From: Halobacillus kuroshimensis DSM 18393
GTDB lineage: Bacteria > Bacillota > Bacilli > Bacillales > Halobacillaceae
Direction: 5' to 3'
Assembly (NCBI RefSeq): GCF_000425705.1
Contig: NZ_AUDY01000011.1
Span: 296,356 to 360,355 of the forward strand
DNA: 64,000 nt
Under the pieces are notes generated by a model. The model searched no databases and was not told the origin of the DNA. It saw only the letters and a program-made list of their open reading frames with translations. The position numbers and the translations under genes are program-made. Every line of letters starts with the position of its first letter. Position 1 is the first letter of the stretch. Below, one piece after another: positions 25,564 to 34,546 of this stretch.

Positions 25564-27087
25564 ATGATTTTGAAAAAACAGCTTGTAAAGAAAGTATTGT
25601 CAGTGACAGCGTTGTCCTGCTTGTTTTTTGGCAGTGTGGATTATCCATCATACATAAGTGCTGAAGACCACAATGAAGAAGTGAAGAACGTCATATTTAT
25701 GGTTGGGGACGGGATGGGACCTGCCTATACGACCGGGTACCGTTACTTTAAAGATGATCCAGACACCAAGGACATGGAGCCGACGGCTTTTGATCCCTAT
25801 CTTGTTGGAATGCAGTCGGTCTATTCCCATGACCCTTATCACGATGGCGGGGAAGAGGACGAAAAGGAGAATATTCCGGATTCCGCAGCGACGGCTACAT
25901 CCATGTCTTCCGGGGTGAAAACGTACAACGGAGCCATTGCCAAAGATCTGGAGAAGGATGATACAAAGACAGTGCTGGAGGCAGCCAAGGAAAAAGGGAT
26001 GTCCACAGGACTTGTGGCTACTTCCCAAATCAATCATGCTACACCAGCCGCTTACGGAACACATGATGAGTCCCGCCAGAATTACAATGACATTGCCGAT
26101 GATTACTTCGATGATCAGATTGATGGAGCTCATAAGGTTGATGTGCTTCTCGGTGGTGGAACGGATTATTTTATTCGTGAAGACCGTGACCTGACAAAAG
26201 AATTTCAGAAAGACGGCTATGACTATGTGACAACGACCGAGGAGATGGAAGATTCTGAAGCAGATCAATTGCTTGGCCTTTTTGCTCCTGTCGGATTGGA
26301 TAAAGCTATCGACCGTCCGGAAGAGCAGCCTTCTCTGGCTGATATGACTGAAACCGCTCTTGAAAAGCTGAAAAACAATGAAGAAGGCTTCTTCCTTATG
26401 GTTGAAGGAAGCCAGATTGACTGGGCCGGGCATGATAACGATGTCGTAGCTGCCATGAGTGAAATGGAAGATTTCGAAGGAGCTTTCGAGGAAGTGATGG
26501 CTTTTGCTGAAGAGGATGAAGAAACACTGGTTGTTACAACCGCGGACCATTCTACAGGCGGGTTTTCCCTGGGAGAAGGTGGTCCTTATAAGTGGGATCC
26601 CGATGTCATTCATGCCGCTTCCCATACGCCTGATTATATGGCCGGACAGATTGTGGAAGAAGGGGCTGACGTAGAGAAAACCTTGACAGAGTCTATCGAT
26701 TTCGAATTAACAGAAGAAGAGATCACCTCCGTTCAGGATGCTGTAAATAACGGAAACGATGAGGAAAAAATGGTAGAAGTGGATAATGCAATCGAGGCCA
26801 TCTTCAACAAGCGGTCCGGTACAGGGTGGACAACAGACGGTCATACAGGTGTGGATGTTCCGGTATATGCCTATGGTCCGGCCTCGGATCGCTTCTCTGG
26901 ATTTATTGACAATACGGACAATGCTAAAATCATTTTTGAACTGCTGAATAGTGAGGAAAAGGAAGGAGAAGGTGCCCCTCTGGCTGATACAGCCACTTCC
27001 TATCCGTTGGGTCTGCTGGCGGGCGCAGTTGCCGCCGGGGCAGCAGGTGTCATTCTTTTCTTTAGAAGAAAACAGCTGAAAGCGTAA
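25564..27087 (+). CDS. Secreted alkaline phosphatase with a C-terminal sortase-type sorting signal
   Basis: 507 residues. Residues 1-33 are a signal peptide. MVGDGMG (metal Asp 49), the nucleophile in DSAATAT (Ser 107), EGSQIDWAGHDND and TTADHSTGG are the alkaline phosphatase active-site motifs (PhoA/PhoB type). The protein is very acidic. The last 35 residues form a cell-wall sorting signal: LADTA (473-477), a glycine/alanine-rich hydrophobic stretch, then FRRKQLKA. The second residue is Ala where sortase motifs have Pro. A class D sortase gene follows 27 bases downstream, and a Pho box lies upstream. The ATG at 25564 is very close to GGAGGAG; a TTG at 25570 has better spacing. Confidence 0.92.
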   Translation: MILKKQLVKKVLSVTALSCLFFGSVDYPSYISAEDHNEEVKNVIFMVGDGMGPAYTTGYRYFKDDPDTKDMEPTAFDPYLVGMQSVYSHDPYHDGGEEDEKENIPDSAATATSMSSGVKTYNGAIAKDLEKDDTKTVLEAAKEKGMSTGLVATSQINHATPAAYGTHDESRQNYNDIADDYFDDQIDGAHKVDVLLGGGTDYFIREDRDLTKEFQKDGYDYVTTTEEMEDSEADQLLGLFAPVGLDKAIDRPEEQPSLADMTETALEKLKNNEEGFFLMVEGSQIDWAGHDNDVVAAMSEMEDFEGAFEEVMAFAEEDEETLVVTTADHSTGGFSLGEGGPYKWDPDVIHAASHTPDYMAGQIVEEGADVEKTLTESIDFELTEEEITSVQDAVNNGNDEEKMVEVDNAIEAIFNKRSGTGWTTDGHTGVDVPVYAYGPASDRFSGFIDNTDNAKIIFELLNSEEKEGEGAPLADTATSYPLGLLAGAVAAGAAGVILFFRRKQLKA

Positions 27088-27114
27088 CAAACTGCGGGAT
27101 AAAGGAGAGATCCG

Positions 27115-27720
27115 ATGATTCAAAAGCTGAGCGTTGCCTTATTGCTGCTGGGACTGGTGCTGGTATTTTGGAATGGCTTCCAATGGTGGTCGGAAAGCCG
27201 TGTCGCTCTTTATGATGCAGAGATGCAGGATGCTCCTTATTCTCCGGGGAGGGGATCGTCTCCATCCGAGGATTTCGTCGCAGCAGAAACTCTTGAAAGC
27301 TATCAAGAAGGCGGGGAAATCGGAGAGCTTACGATTCCCAAACTCGGCAGGCGTTATCCTGTATTTTTCGGGACAGAGGCCGGCACATTGAAAGAAGGCG
27401 CCGGCCTGTATGATACCTCGTATACGACTCTTCCGTCTGAAAAGGGGCATACTGCGCTTGCGGGCCACAGAGAAACGGTCTTCCGCGGTCTGGACGGTCT
27501 TGTTCCCGGAGACTTCCTTTACCTTACAGAAGGGGACTATGAATACGAGTACCAGATTAACCGGGTCTGGGTGACAGATGAACAAGATACGTCTGTCATC
27601 GTAGAAAAAGACTCTCCCACTTTAACCTTGACGACGTGCTATCCCTTTGACTTCATCGGCTCAGCTCCTGAACGTTTTATCGTGCAGGCTGAGTTTGTAA
27701 AAAGGCACGAACTGCCTTAA
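27115..27720 (+). CDS. srtD: Class D sortase
   Basis: 201 residues: one N-terminal membrane anchor (about 5-22), a linker, then the sortase beta-barrel. The catalytic triad is visible: His 118 in LAGHRETVF, Cys 175 in LTTCYPF and Arg 187 in PERFIVQ. Sortases cut an LPxTx-type signal and join the protein to peptidoglycan; class D enzymes in Bacillus prefer LPxTA/S. AAGGAGAG precedes the ATG. The phosphatase upstream with its LADTA tail is the evident substrate, by position. Confidence 0.9.
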   Translation: MIQKLSVALLLLGLVLVFWNGFQWWSESRVALYDAEMQDAPYSPGRGSSPSEDFVAAETLESYQEGGEIGELTIPKLGRRYPVFFGTEAGTLKEGAGLYDTSYTTLPSEKGHTALAGHRETVFRGLDGLVPGDFLYLTEGDYEYEYQINRVWVTDEQDTSVIVEKDSPTLTLTTCYPFDFIGSAPERFIVQAEFVKRHELP

Positions 27721-27730
27721 GCTTAGCGCT

Positions 27731-27764
27731 GCCTCTTTCCATTGGGAAGAGGCTTTTCTTTTTG
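27731..27764 (+). terminator. Terminator of the phosphatase-sortase operon
   Basis: GCCTCTTTCC pairs with GGGAAGAGGC (one G-T pair) around ATT, followed by TTTTCTTTTT. Confidence 0.85.
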
Positions 27765-27877
27765 TTAACCTTTCTGAATATTCTTTACTCTGCGCATGGA
27801 AAACCATACACTAAAAGAGATCGTGATTTCTTACATACCAGAAAGGCTGATGCGTATGAGGAACATTCTCACTCCCT

Positions 27878-27907
27878 TTGACAAGGAAGGTAAATCGTCT
27901 CTATTGT
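27878..27907 (+). promoter_or_regulatory. Likely sigma-A promoter of the acetyltransferase fusion gene
   Basis: TTGACA (27878-27883) and TATTGT (27902-27907) with an 18-base spacer, 33 bases before the TTG start codon. Confidence 0.55.
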
Positions 27908-27939
27908 CTTGAATCAATCATGAACTGGAGGAGTCGGTA

Positions 27940-30900
27940 TTGAAGACTATAGGTGATCTAACCATTGTTGAATATCATGATGGATTGGCGGAAAGTACAG
28001 CCGAGATGTGGAACGAAAGTCGTGGAGAATGGGGGGGAGATCTGGTCGTTACGACGGCGGAGGATGTGAAGGAAAAGGAAAACGCCTCTACGAACCTGAA
28101 CCTGTTCCTTGCGCTCGACGGCGATAAAGTCGTCGGTTACTGTGGCCTGTCGGAGTACAGGGAAGATCAGGAAGCTTTATATATCCCATTGTTGAACGTT
28201 CATCCGGATTATCATGGAAGAAAGATCGGGCGGGAGCTCTTGAAGAAAGCGATCGATCAAACGGTAGCCTATGGATGGCCGCGCCTGGACTTGTTTACAT
28301 GGCCCGGCAACACTAAGGCGGTCCCTCTCTATAAAAAATGCGGATTTTTCTGGGAGGAGCGGGATGATACGACTCACTTGATGAACTTCATTCCACAGGT
28401 GCTGCAAATGGAGGTCCTCCGTCCATTCTTTCAGGAGCATGACTGGTACAGCACCAGCCAGCGCCCGATTGAAGTAAAGCCGGATGGACAAAAGGCTGGA
28501 AAGCATACCGTTTATGAATATAAATGGCAGGCACCGGACGACCGTTTTGTCAGGGTCCAGTTTGAACGGACAGGCCGAGGCATTCATTTGATTGAAACAG
28601 AGGATTTTTCCATTCAGATGGATCTTCCTGACTTTAAACTACGGGAAAATGAAACATACGCCACCTGCATTCATGTCGTCAACAAACAGGCAGCCCCAGC
28701 CACGTTTCATTTAGAAGGGGTGTCATCAGAACTCGTGGACCATCGCGTCCCGATGATCACTACGGTGGAGAAGGAAGTAACGGTGAACGGGGAGGTCGGG
28801 GTGACGGCCCCGGAACAGAAGCCGAGTCCTTGGAAAACCCACCCTGTAGTTGAAGCGGTCGTCCACATAAACGGTTGGTCCGTTCCATTGAAAATGGGCG
28901 TGTATCCAATCAAGGCAGGAAACGTCACGGTACGAACGGTCCAGCCCAGCTGGAGACCGGGGCAGGAGGGTCCGTTGTACCTGGATCTGGAAAGTCACTT
29001 GGAAAAGCCTTCTATATGGACCATCCGTCTTCCGGATCAGAACGTGCTGGAGTGGCACACACCCAGCATACAGGTGGATGTGGACGGCGGTTCTCGTGCT
29101 TCCATCCCTGTACCCATCACCCTTCGGAAAAACGGATTTTTGAAGGAGGAGATTTCGGTAGCTGTCAAAGAAGAGGGCAGGCCTTCCTTTGAATTCACCG
29201 CCATCCTTTCCTACGCCTTCCCGGGCCATGGAGCTAAATTCGGAGGAGAAACAGAAACGAAGTGGTTTGGGTTTAATGGTCCGTACTATGCAGAAATGGA
29301 GAAGCGGAACCAGTTTATTGAAGTCGGATCGATTCGGTCGAACGAAGATCCTGTGAAGCTGATGACTCCTCACCTGGGAAGACCCTTCAGTCAGGAATTT
29401 TCAAAAAAAGAAGCGTCCACAGTGGAATTCATCGAACTTCCAGAAGCTTTTGTTTTGAAAACGACACTAGAATCCCAAGCGTTTACAGGCCTTCTGCTCA
29501 ACACGTATATCAAAATTTTTGGCGATGGTGTGGTGGAGGTCCATCACGAAATCATCAACCAGGGACCAGCGAAGGAAAGCGTTCACCTGCAGATTCCGGT
29601 TTACCCGATGTACAAGCAGTTGGTCATTCCTTATAGAGAAGGAGTCGCTGTGAATAGGGAAGCATCGATTCCTTTTACCGAATACCTGCGTGATAAAGAG
29701 ATCTCGGAACCATGGCTGTTTTCAAAAAACTCCTGCGGAGACACGAAAGCTCTTGCTTGGCCGGAGGAAGCCAGAGGAAGAGGAGACGACTGGCGTTTTG
29801 CCATCGTGTATGAAACAGGCGGGCTGGGGGAACAGGAAAAACGCAGCCTGGGCCCGATAAAAGTCGGCTTCAATGCCACAGCCGACTGGAAAGACTGGCG
29901 ATCCCTTGTTAAAGGTGAAGACGGGAAACACCTGAAGGAATACCCGCTGTTCGCGCTGGAAGCAGCCGGGCAGCGTTTTATATCCCGCGCAGGAGAACGG
30001 GTCCCCTACACCTTCCGCTCCTTGTTGACTCCGTATCTTCACGGCTCATTAACGATTCGTCAGGACGGGGAAACGTACCGGGAGGAAACCACAGTTGAAC
30101 AAAAGCGGACAAAAATGGAAATCATGATGGAGCACTCGTCTCCAGGGATTCATACCATCCATGGCCGCTTCCGCTCCAGAGGACAAGCAGCTGCTCTCCA
30201 CACCTGCCAGCTTGTAACAGGGGACGAGGCAGTAGAGGTCACCAACCGCAATGATGTGTGGACCGTGAATAATGGCGGATTTACTTTTCATGCATCCGCG
30301 TCGTATTATCCCGGCATATACTCGTTGTTATATGAGGGTCAGGAAATGTTTCATCATCAATACCCGGAGGCGGGACCGAAAAGCTGGTGGAATCCATGGG
30401 GCGGCGGGCTGCGTTTTGCACTCCCGGAAGTGAGTGCTTATTCCATGATGAAAGAGGATACCCGCATATCACGGGCAGACCGAACGGACTCACTCGGCCA
30501 TACGTGGAGCGGCCTATTATTATCTACAACCTTGCAGGAACATGAAAGTATGAGAGGACTGACACTCCGGCAGTATGTTCTTACCCTCCCAGGTGTGCCT
30601 ATCCTGGCGGTCTTCGCTGAGATCGCCCCGCCTGTGCATCGCACGTTTTATGAGGAGAAGGTGAATCTTGAGACTTTTCTCAAGCCAGGGAAGGAACTGG
30701 ACAGCTGTTATCTGAAACTGCCGGGAAGCGGGGTTTTCCATACGTATTACGCCGGTGTAGAGGAATATGAATTGGAAAATACATCAGCCGTGTGGATAGG
30801 TTCTGATGAGCACGAGAAGAAGATGACGTTTCTTCATCCACAAGCCAGTAAAGAAGCAGGCAGCTACGTGAATCAGGATGTGATGTACCTGGAGTCTGTA

Positions 30901-31035
30901 CAGAACTGGTGTGCCGCAGAAGGTGGTATTTTCCAGACTTCTCCTGCCTTTCTGTACGGCGGAGGCGAAGAAAATACTCAGGCCCATCACCTGTTTTATG
31001 GACTGGCGTTTCCAGAAAAGGATTCTCCCTCGTGA
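27940..31035 (+). CDS. GNAT acetyltransferase fused to a large beta-rich domain of unknown function (1031 residues)
   Basis: Residues 1-150 are a GNAT fold: VHPDYHGRKIGRELLKKAI is the acetyl-CoA pyrophosphate loop and YKKCGFFWEERDD the C-terminal strand. The remaining 880 residues look like successive beta-sandwich domains. The last third (from about 770) has GGFTFHASASYYPGIYSLLYEG and WWNPWGGGLRF, which recall galactose mutarotase-like or glycosidase-associated folds, though I cannot name a family. There is no signal peptide, so it acts inside the cell. GGAGGAG precedes the TTG start at 27940; the next in-frame Met would cut into the GNAT fold. Its stop overlaps the amidohydrolase start (GTGA). 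Confidence 0.75.
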   Translation: MKTIGDLTIVEYHDGLAESTAEMWNESRGEWGGDLVVTTAEDVKEKENASTNLNLFLALDGDKVVGYCGLSEYREDQEALYIPLLNVHPDYHGRKIGRELLKKAIDQTVAYGWPRLDLFTWPGNTKAVPLYKKCGFFWEERDDTTHLMNFIPQVLQMEVLRPFFQEHDWYSTSQRPIEVKPDGQKAGKHTVYEYKWQAPDDRFVRVQFERTGRGIHLIETEDFSIQMDLPDFKLRENETYATCIHVVNKQAAPATFHLEGVSSELVDHRVPMITTVEKEVTVNGEVGVTAPEQKPSPWKTHPVVEAVVHINGWSVPLKMGVYPIKAGNVTVRTVQPSWRPGQEGPLYLDLESHLEKPSIWTIRLPDQNVLEWHTPSIQVDVDGGSRASIPVPITLRKNGFLKEEISVAVKEEGRPSFEFTAILSYAFPGHGAKFGGETETKWFGFNGPYYAEMEKRNQFIEVGSIRSNEDPVKLMTPHLGRPFSQEFSKKEASTVEFIELPEAFVLKTTLESQAFTGLLLNTYIKIFGDGVVEVHHEIINQGPAKESVHLQIPVYPMYKQLVIPYREGVAVNREASIPFTEYLRDKEISEPWLFSKNSCGDTKALAWPEEARGRGDDWRFAIVYETGGLGEQEKRSLGPIKVGFNATADWKDWRSLVKGEDGKHLKEYPLFALEAAGQRFISRAGERVPYTFRSLLTPYLHGSLTIRQDGETYREETTVEQKRTKMEIMMEHSSPGIHTIHGRFRSRGQAAALHTCQLVTGDEAVEVTNRNDVWTVNNGGFTFHASASYYPGIYSLLYEGQEMFHHQYPEAGPKSWWNPWGGGLRFALPEVSAYSMMKEDTRISRADRTDSLGHTWSGLLLSTTLQEHESMRGLTLRQYVLTLPGVPILAVFAEIAPPVHRTFYEEKVNLETFLKPGKELDSCYLKLPGSGVFHTYYAGVEEYELENTSAVWIGSDEHEKKMTFLHPQASKEAGSYVNQDVMYLESVQNWCAAEGGIFQTSPAFLYGGGEENTQAHHLFYGLAFPEKDSPS

Positions 31036-31901
31036 AAATCATAGATGCGCATATTCATTTTTCCAACATTGGAAGCTTTAAAGAAACAGCTGAAAAGCTT
31101 TCGCGCGTTCATTATAGTGCGGATGGATTGGAAAAGGAGATGAAAGACAACCGTATTGAAGCTTGTATCGGGATGGGAGTGACAGAAACGGAGCACGAGG
31201 AATTCCCTGCCCGTCATGCATCGACACCGATGCTCCTGGATTTAGAAGAAACCCCAGGTCGAGTGGCGGTCTGCCCCGGAGTTAACCCATGGAGACTCGA
31301 TGGATCAGGGCTTGATGCCCTTGAAAAAGAACTGCAGAAACCAGAATCGGTGGGGGTGAAAATCTATTTAGGCTACTACCCCTTTTATGCCTGTGATGCT
31401 GTTTATCAACCCGTGTATGATTTGGCTGCAGCTTATCGAGTTCCTGTTGTCCTGCATACCGGCGATACGTATTCCGAGCGGGGATTGTTGAAATATTCCC
31501 ATCCGCTTACCCTTGATGAAGCGGCGGTCATGAGAAGAGATGTCCAGTTTATGATGGCTCACCTTGGGGATCCGTGGGTGTTGACGGGAGCGGAAGTAGT
31601 CTATAAAAATCCGAATATGTACGCAGATCTTTCAGGGTGGATCGTCGGAGCCGGAGTGGAAGTGGAAGAAAAAAGACGGGGCAGGCATTTTGATCACATC
31701 CGTCATGCGCTCACTTACTGTGAACACTATGAAAAGCTTCTGTTCGGGTCTGATTGGCCGCTTGTGCCGATCGGGGATTATGCGGCATGCATCGGGGATT
31801 TGATTCCCTCCCGTCATATGGAAGATGTCTTTTACGATAATGCGCTGCGGTTATTTCCGAAGCTTCGGGCTTTTATTGAAAATGGAACAAGCGGACGGTG
31901 A
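31032..31901 (+). CDS. Amidohydrolase family metal-dependent hydrolase
   Basis: 289 residues. The amidohydrolase-2 (TIM-barrel) pattern is visible: DAHIHF at the N-terminus, VVLHTGDT, FMMAHLGDP and GSDWPLV near the C-terminus supply the metal-binding His and Asp residues. Such enzymes hydrolyse or decarboxylate small ring or amide compounds. The frame is open far upstream, but the GTG at 31032 overlaps the stop of the acetyltransferase fusion by four bases and has AAGGA nearby, so the two proteins are translationally coupled and probably act together. Confidence 0.85.
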   Translation: MKIIDAHIHFSNIGSFKETAEKLSRVHYSADGLEKEMKDNRIEACIGMGVTETEHEEFPARHASTPMLLDLEETPGRVAVCPGVNPWRLDGSGLDALEKELQKPESVGVKIYLGYYPFYACDAVYQPVYDLAAAYRVPVVLHTGDTYSERGLLKYSHPLTLDEAAVMRRDVQFMMAHLGDPWVLTGAEVVYKNPNMYADLSGWIVGAGVEVEEKRRGRHFDHIRHALTYCEHYEKLLFGSDWPLVPIGDYAACIGDLIPSRHMEDVFYDNALRLFPKLRAFIENGTSGR

Positions 31902-31920
31902 ATCCACCGTTCGTTTTTTT
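31892..31920 (+). terminator. Terminator overlapping the amidohydrolase stop codon
   Basis: CGGACGGTG pairs with CACCGTTCG (one G-T pair) around AATC and is followed by T7. Confidence 0.85.
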
Positions 31921-31943
31921 CGAATGGAATAAGGATTTCTATG

Positions 31944-31958
31944 CTACTATTATAGTAG
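31944..31958 (+). promoter_or_regulatory. Perfect 15-bp palindrome, likely repressor operator
   Basis: CTACTATTATAGTAG reads the same on both strands around its central T. It contains -10-like TATTAT/TATAGT sequences and lies 81 bases before the frameshifted SnoaL-like gene, so a MarR- or ArsR-type repressor may act here. No regulator gene adjoins it. Confidence 0.45.
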
Positions 31959-32038
31959 AAAATTATCGATGATTGGCAGAGGAGAAGAGAAATGCGGGCG
32001 ATTGTCATGGGTGTGCCGATTTTAAAAGGAGGATGACT

Positions 32039-32445
32039 ATGACACATACGGTTGACGTCACGGGTGTGGAAGACTGTGGGAACGCGCCTAAGAAGCTATG
32101 GCTGAAGGCGTTTAACGAGGCTTTCAAACAGGAGATGCCGCTTATATTCTGGATCAGGTGACTGATGATGTGATATGGAGGATCATTGGAGAAACTAATG
32201 TTATCCAAGGGAAAGCGGCGTTTGCTGAGGAACTGAAGTCCATGACGGAATACAAAGTCAGCGGGCTTCATTTTGATCAGATCATTACGCACGGAAGCAC
32301 CGGATCCGCGAACGGAACGATCCTCATGCAAAGCGGCAGGCAGTATGGATTCTGCGATGTTTATCTGTTTACAAGTGCTGGAAAAAAGGCGCGGTTGAAG
32401 GAGATTACCTCCTACCTCATCCCACTCCCCTCGAGCTCCAGCTGA
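32039..32445 (+). pseudogene. SnoaL/NTF2-like protein interrupted by a one-base frameshift
   Basis: The ATG at 32039, six bases after AAAGGAGG, opens a frame reading MTHTVDVTGV through LKAFNEAFKQ and then running into a stop at 32159-32161. A reading frame shifted by one at about 32131 continues naturally as GDAAYILDQVTDDVIWRIIG and runs to 32445. The joined sequence has the look of a SnoaL-like NTF2-fold protein of about 135 residues. Loss of one G from a GGG run in the Gln-Gly codons would explain it. A sequencing error, a real pseudogene or programmed slippage remain possible. Confidence 0.7.
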
Positions 32446-32507
32446 TTCTGAAATACAGATTCGTCATCATTTGGTGGAACGCCTCCGCGTTTATTACTGT
32501 ATGTATT

Positions 32508-32542
32508 AAAAAAGAAGCACACAGCGGTGTGCTTCTTTTTTG
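32508..32542. terminator. Bidirectional terminator between the SnoaL-like and spermidine synthase genes
   Basis: AAAAAAGAAGCACAC pairs with GTGTGCTTCTTTTTT around a short loop; A-run on one side and T-run on the other serve the two convergent units. Confidence 0.9.
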
Positions 32543-32546
32543 GAAT

Positions 32547-34082
32547 TTAATAATCCTGCCATGCTTTTTGATACAACTGGATGAGTACGGGGCGGTTCAA
32601 CGTATTGACTGGGATATCAAAGGTCTCTCCGTTCTCTTCCTCGATCAAAGCATCCGTATCATTGCCGAACGCGAACAACGCGCGTGCGGTCTCCTCATTT
32701 AAGAAGGACAGGTTGTCTGAGACCTCCAGGTTGTCAAGATTGATTTTTTCCCGTGAGGCCAGCGTGAACCCCCAGTTTCCGAAACTTGGTACATCCAGAT
32801 GGTAGCTGTCCGTATACAATCCAGTTTCCTTCATCGTTTCGTGGATGGTCCAGAAGACTTTAGGTGCAAAAACAGGGCTTGTGGACTGCATGCTGATTTT
32901 CCCGCCGGGGGCAAGATGGTTACGGACGAGCGAATAAAATTGAGTGGTATACAATTTATTCAATCCCTCATTGTTCGGGTCGGGAAGGTCTCCGATGATG
33001 ACATCATAGAATTCTTCATTTTCCTGCAGATACTGAAAAGCATCAGCGTGAACGACCTTAACACGGTCATCCTTGAGGGCCCCTTCATTTAGGCGGAGCA
33101 GCTCATGATGAGTGTTGGCCAGATCCGTCATTTCCGGGTCGAGGTCTACGAGTGTGATGTCTTCCACCTGTTCATGTTTCAACACTTCGCGAACAGCGAG
33201 ACCATCTCCGCCTCCAAGGATAAGGACGTTCCTTTTCTGTTCGGCAAGAGCCATAGGAATATGGACAAGGGCTTCATGGTAGCGGTACTCATCACTTTCT
33301 GAGAACTGCAGCTGTCCATTCAAATAAAGACGTACATCGTTCGGCTCCTTGGTCAGGATGATCCGCTGATATTGGGTATCCTCAGCATAAATCACCGGAT
33401 CGGCATACACCCTCTGCTCAAAGGCTGCGGCGTATTTCTCACCAAAAAGGAAGCCCCACCCGAGCAGAAGCAGAATAAGCACACCACTCAGCTTATGAAG
33501 AGCCGGACGGTGGATTTCTTTACGAAAATAGAACGTAAGGAACAAGGCAATGACTGCGTTGATCGCAGCAACTAAAAAGGCCGTTTTGATCAGTCCCAGT
33601 GCAGGCCTCAGAAGAAGGGCGAACCCGATGGATCCGATCAAGCTTCCTGCATAGTCAAAAAATAAAACACGGGCCGTGCTTTTACTGATATCCGCCCGTA
33701 TGTCCTGCACACGCCTGATTAAAATCGGCAGTTCTAATCCGGTCAGGAAACCGGTCAGGGAAATGACAATATACAAATAAACCTGTGCGGTTCCCTGATC
33801 GAAGAAGGAAGAGAAAAAGAACAGACCAAAAACAGAAAAACCGCCAATGATGGCAATCAAAAATTCAGCTTGTACGAATCGAGTCACAAGCCGGTTTTTC
33901 AAACGTTCACTAACAGCCGCCCCAATCCCCATGGCCATTAAAAAAAGGCCGATGGTAATGCAGTAGTAAAGGACACTGTCCCCGAACAAGTAGCTTCCAG
34001 CCGCCCCGTAGAGAACTTGAAAGACGATTCCGCAGATGGAGACAATTCCTGATGATAAATATAAGTATCTCTGGGCGTTCAT
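32547..34082 (-). CDS. Membrane-anchored spermidine synthase-like aminopropyltransferase
   Basis: 511 residues. The first 205 residues hold about seven membrane segments. The rest is a SpeE-type methyltransferase fold: LILGGGDGLAVREVLKH binds the nucleotide, DLDPEMTDLA is the acidic ribose-binding strand, and DVIIGDLPDPNNEGLNKLYT is the catalytic loop. Canonical SpeE has an Asp in this DSTDP-like loop; here it is GDLPDP. Such membrane forms are found in operons with DUF350 and DUF4247 genes, as here, and may modify something other than free putrescine. It is the last gene of a three-gene minus-strand operon, 18 bases after the DUF350 gene. Confidence 0.87.
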   Translation of the reverse strand: MNAQRYLYLSSGIVSICGIVFQVLYGAAGSYLFGDSVLYYCITIGLFLMAMGIGAAVSERLKNRLVTRFVQAEFLIAIIGGFSVFGLFFFSSFFDQGTAQVYLYIVISLTGFLTGLELPILIRRVQDIRADISKSTARVLFFDYAGSLIGSIGFALLLRPALGLIKTAFLVAAINAVIALFLTFYFRKEIHRPALHKLSGVLILLLLGWGFLFGEKYAAAFEQRVYADPVIYAEDTQYQRIILTKEPNDVRLYLNGQLQFSESDEYRYHEALVHIPMALAEQKRNVLILGGGDGLAVREVLKHEQVEDITLVDLDPEMTDLANTHHELLRLNEGALKDDRVKVVHADAFQYLQENEEFYDVIIGDLPDPNNEGLNKLYTTQFYSLVRNHLAPGGKISMQSTSPVFAPKVFWTIHETMKETGLYTDSYHLDVPSFGNWGFTLASREKINLDNLEVSDNLSFLNEETARALFAFGNDTDALIEEENGETFDIPVNTLNRPVLIQLYQKAWQDY

Positions 34083-34100
34083 ATAGTACCTCCCGCAGGC

Positions 34101-34523
34101 TTACGTAATGCTGCCTGCCACGGCAAAGCCGATGAAAATGCTCACGGCAGCCGCAACGATTGCAACCGCTACGTTGTTTTTACGGATTTCGTCTTCTGCT
34201 TTGAAAGGGGTGACCAGTTCAAAGAGGTAATAGCCGGCAATCATTAATACAAATCCGATTAAAATCCAGATTGCTGCGCCCCAGATGCTCAAGTTGTGGG
34301 CAATGGACGCTTGTGTAATGATGCCGAGGCCGATCAATTTACCGGCAAACTGTGTACCGACAGCCACATTTCCGTTCAGCAGCTCCTGACGGTCATCATA
34401 GGGGGTGAATTTTTCAAAAACGGCCATGCAGATCCCGGCAATAAGGAGCATGAGCACCCAGTAGACAAGGGTAAGCAGCAGCTCTGTGGCGTCAAGGATC
34501 TCTGAAAATTCGAAGGCAAACAT
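34101..34523 (-). CDS. DUF350 family membrane protein
   Basis: 140 residues with four membrane segments. NGNVAVGTQFAGKLIGLGI and KNNVAVAIVAAAVSIFIGFAV are the two halves of the DUF350 repeat (YjfL-like). Proteins of this family accompany spermidine-synthase-like and PspA-like genes in many bacteria. It lies between the DUF4247 lipoprotein and the SpeE-like gene in one operon. Function unknown; a role in membrane stress is only a suggestion from known contexts. Confidence 0.87.
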   Translation of the reverse strand: MFAFEFSEILDATELLLTLVYWVLMLLIAGICMAVFEKFTPYDDRQELLNGNVAVGTQFAGKLIGLGIITQASIAHNLSIWGAAIWILIGFVLMIAGYYLFELVTPFKAEDEIRKNNVAVAIVAAAVSIFIGFAVAGSIT

Positions 34524-34546
34524 AGGTCATACACTCCTGTCTTTCA

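Noticed and set aside
25648..26625. 325-codon open frame antisense to the alkaline phosphatase
   Set aside because: The phosphatase gene has all catalytic motifs; the antisense frame has none and no start signals.
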